Source of the DNA: Grammothele lineata
Lineage: Eukaryota > Basidiomycota > Agaricomycetes > Polyporales > Polyporaceae
Assembly: GCA_002150815.3 (NCBI GenBank)
Contig: NDFF03000294.1
Location: forward strand, 1 to 16,028
Direction of reading: 5' to 3'
Length of the DNA stretch: 16,028 bases
Both the position numbers and the translations under genes were made by a program. The number at the start of each line of letters is the position of its first letter. The first letter of the stretch is position 1. Of the stretch, positions 15,683 through 16,028 are shown piece by piece. The notes below the pieces were generated by a model, which searched no databases, was not told where the DNA came from, and saw only the letters and a list, made by a program, of their open reading frames with translations.

Positions 15683-15692
15683 CGTCACTCAT

Positions 15693-16028
15693 CGCGGGGC
15701 TCCTTAACCTACCAAACCCCTCTTAATTCCATCCGAGAGCGACTCTCCTCGCCGCTTCTCGAAGATCCGTACCATCACCGGCGCCGGCCGCCATCAACAC
15801 GTTCAACTTTCCCCACCCATCCTTCCTCCGCCCTCGTCAAACCCCACAACCCCCGGAGTGTAACCCCTTGACGGTAGCCTGCCTGTAAGGGCTGAGAGCC
15901 CCTAAGACCCGTGAGCCTCTAACGAGAATCCCCTGCCGCCCACCAGCGGTGGGCTAATCGATTGGTTCGCCGAGGAACGTCCTCGAGGTTATCTTCCTCG
16001 GTAAGCGGCGGAAATCAGCGGGCCTGGG
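15693..16028. other. Gene-free right edge with a hairpin cluster
   Basis: No convincing coding region is visible. On the minus strand it would be the upstream region of the 14255-15682 gene, but it resembles neither paralogue's promoter. Three short perfect stems with three-base loops occur between 15889 and 15985: GGGCT/AGCCC, GCCCACC/GGTGGGC (15938-15954) and CGAGGA/TCCTCG (15971-15985). CCGAGGAA (15970-15977) could instead pair with TTCCTCGG (15994-16001). I considered rDNA and tRNA and could not support either. Confidence 0.4.

Noticed and set aside
14537..15688. Single continuous 383-codon reading of the right-hand membrane protein gene
   Set aside because: It runs through introns that happen to be open; after each one the family sequence is lost or shifted, while splicing restores the paralogue exon by exon. 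The base 15688 start is GTG, not ATG.
15840..16028. Possible rRNA or tRNA gene (AAGCGGCGGAAATCAGCGG and GGTTCGCC looked suggestive)
   Set aside because: The match to large-subunit rRNA is a few bases only, and no cloverleaf with proper A and B boxes can be drawn.

Overview
This is eukaryotic DNA, most likely from an Agaricomycete (basidiomycete) fungus. The reasons are a GC-rich composition, genes split by many 49-75 bp introns with fungal-type GTRNGT donors, a chromodomain-bearing Ty3/Gypsy retrotransposon of a type common in mushroom-forming fungi, and seven-helix membrane proteins of a kind I know only from basidiomycetes. Host species cannot be read from the sequence.

Layout. (1) Bases 1-640 are the 3' end of an LTR retrotransposon on the + strand: the last 61 codons of its ORF, a purine tract, and one LTR with matching TGTTACA/TGTAACA ends. 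(2) Bases 661-1292 are a 35-bp-period minisatellite built on a 12-bp dyad, with a 218-bp block duplicated at an offset of 324 bp. (3) Bases about 1370-1764 (minus) hold the first two and a half exons of a membrane-protein gene, cut off at the minisatellite side. (4) Bases 2318-12087 are a complete 9,770-bp Ty3/Gypsy chromovirus on the minus strand. Its two 470-bp LTRs are identical base for base, it has a 5-bp target duplication (CGACG), and one unbroken 2,890-codon Gag-Pol ORF. (5) Bases 12160-13560 and 14255-about 15682 (both minus) are two eight-exon paralogues of the truncated gene. (6) Bases 15693-16028 are a gene-free edge with a cluster of hairpins.

Reading the flanks together: before the chromovirus arrived there was a head-to-tail array of three related membrane-protein genes on the minus strand, with roughly 600-700 bp between them. 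The chromovirus inserted about 70 bp past the stop codon of the middle gene. The last gene of the array was separately destroyed at its 3' end, where the minisatellite and a second retrotransposon now sit. The first gene has lost the usual start of exon 1, which is replaced by unrelated sequence.

The most notable items are: the apparently intact, very recent chromovirus, with a diverged tandem pair of ~193-residue modules between its zinc knuckle and protease and a 350-residue tail after its chromodomain; the exact conservation of internal exon lengths between the two complete paralogues, including a shared GC-AG intron; and the dyad minisatellite at the rearrangement point. I found no sign of a wholly new defence or biosynthetic system.
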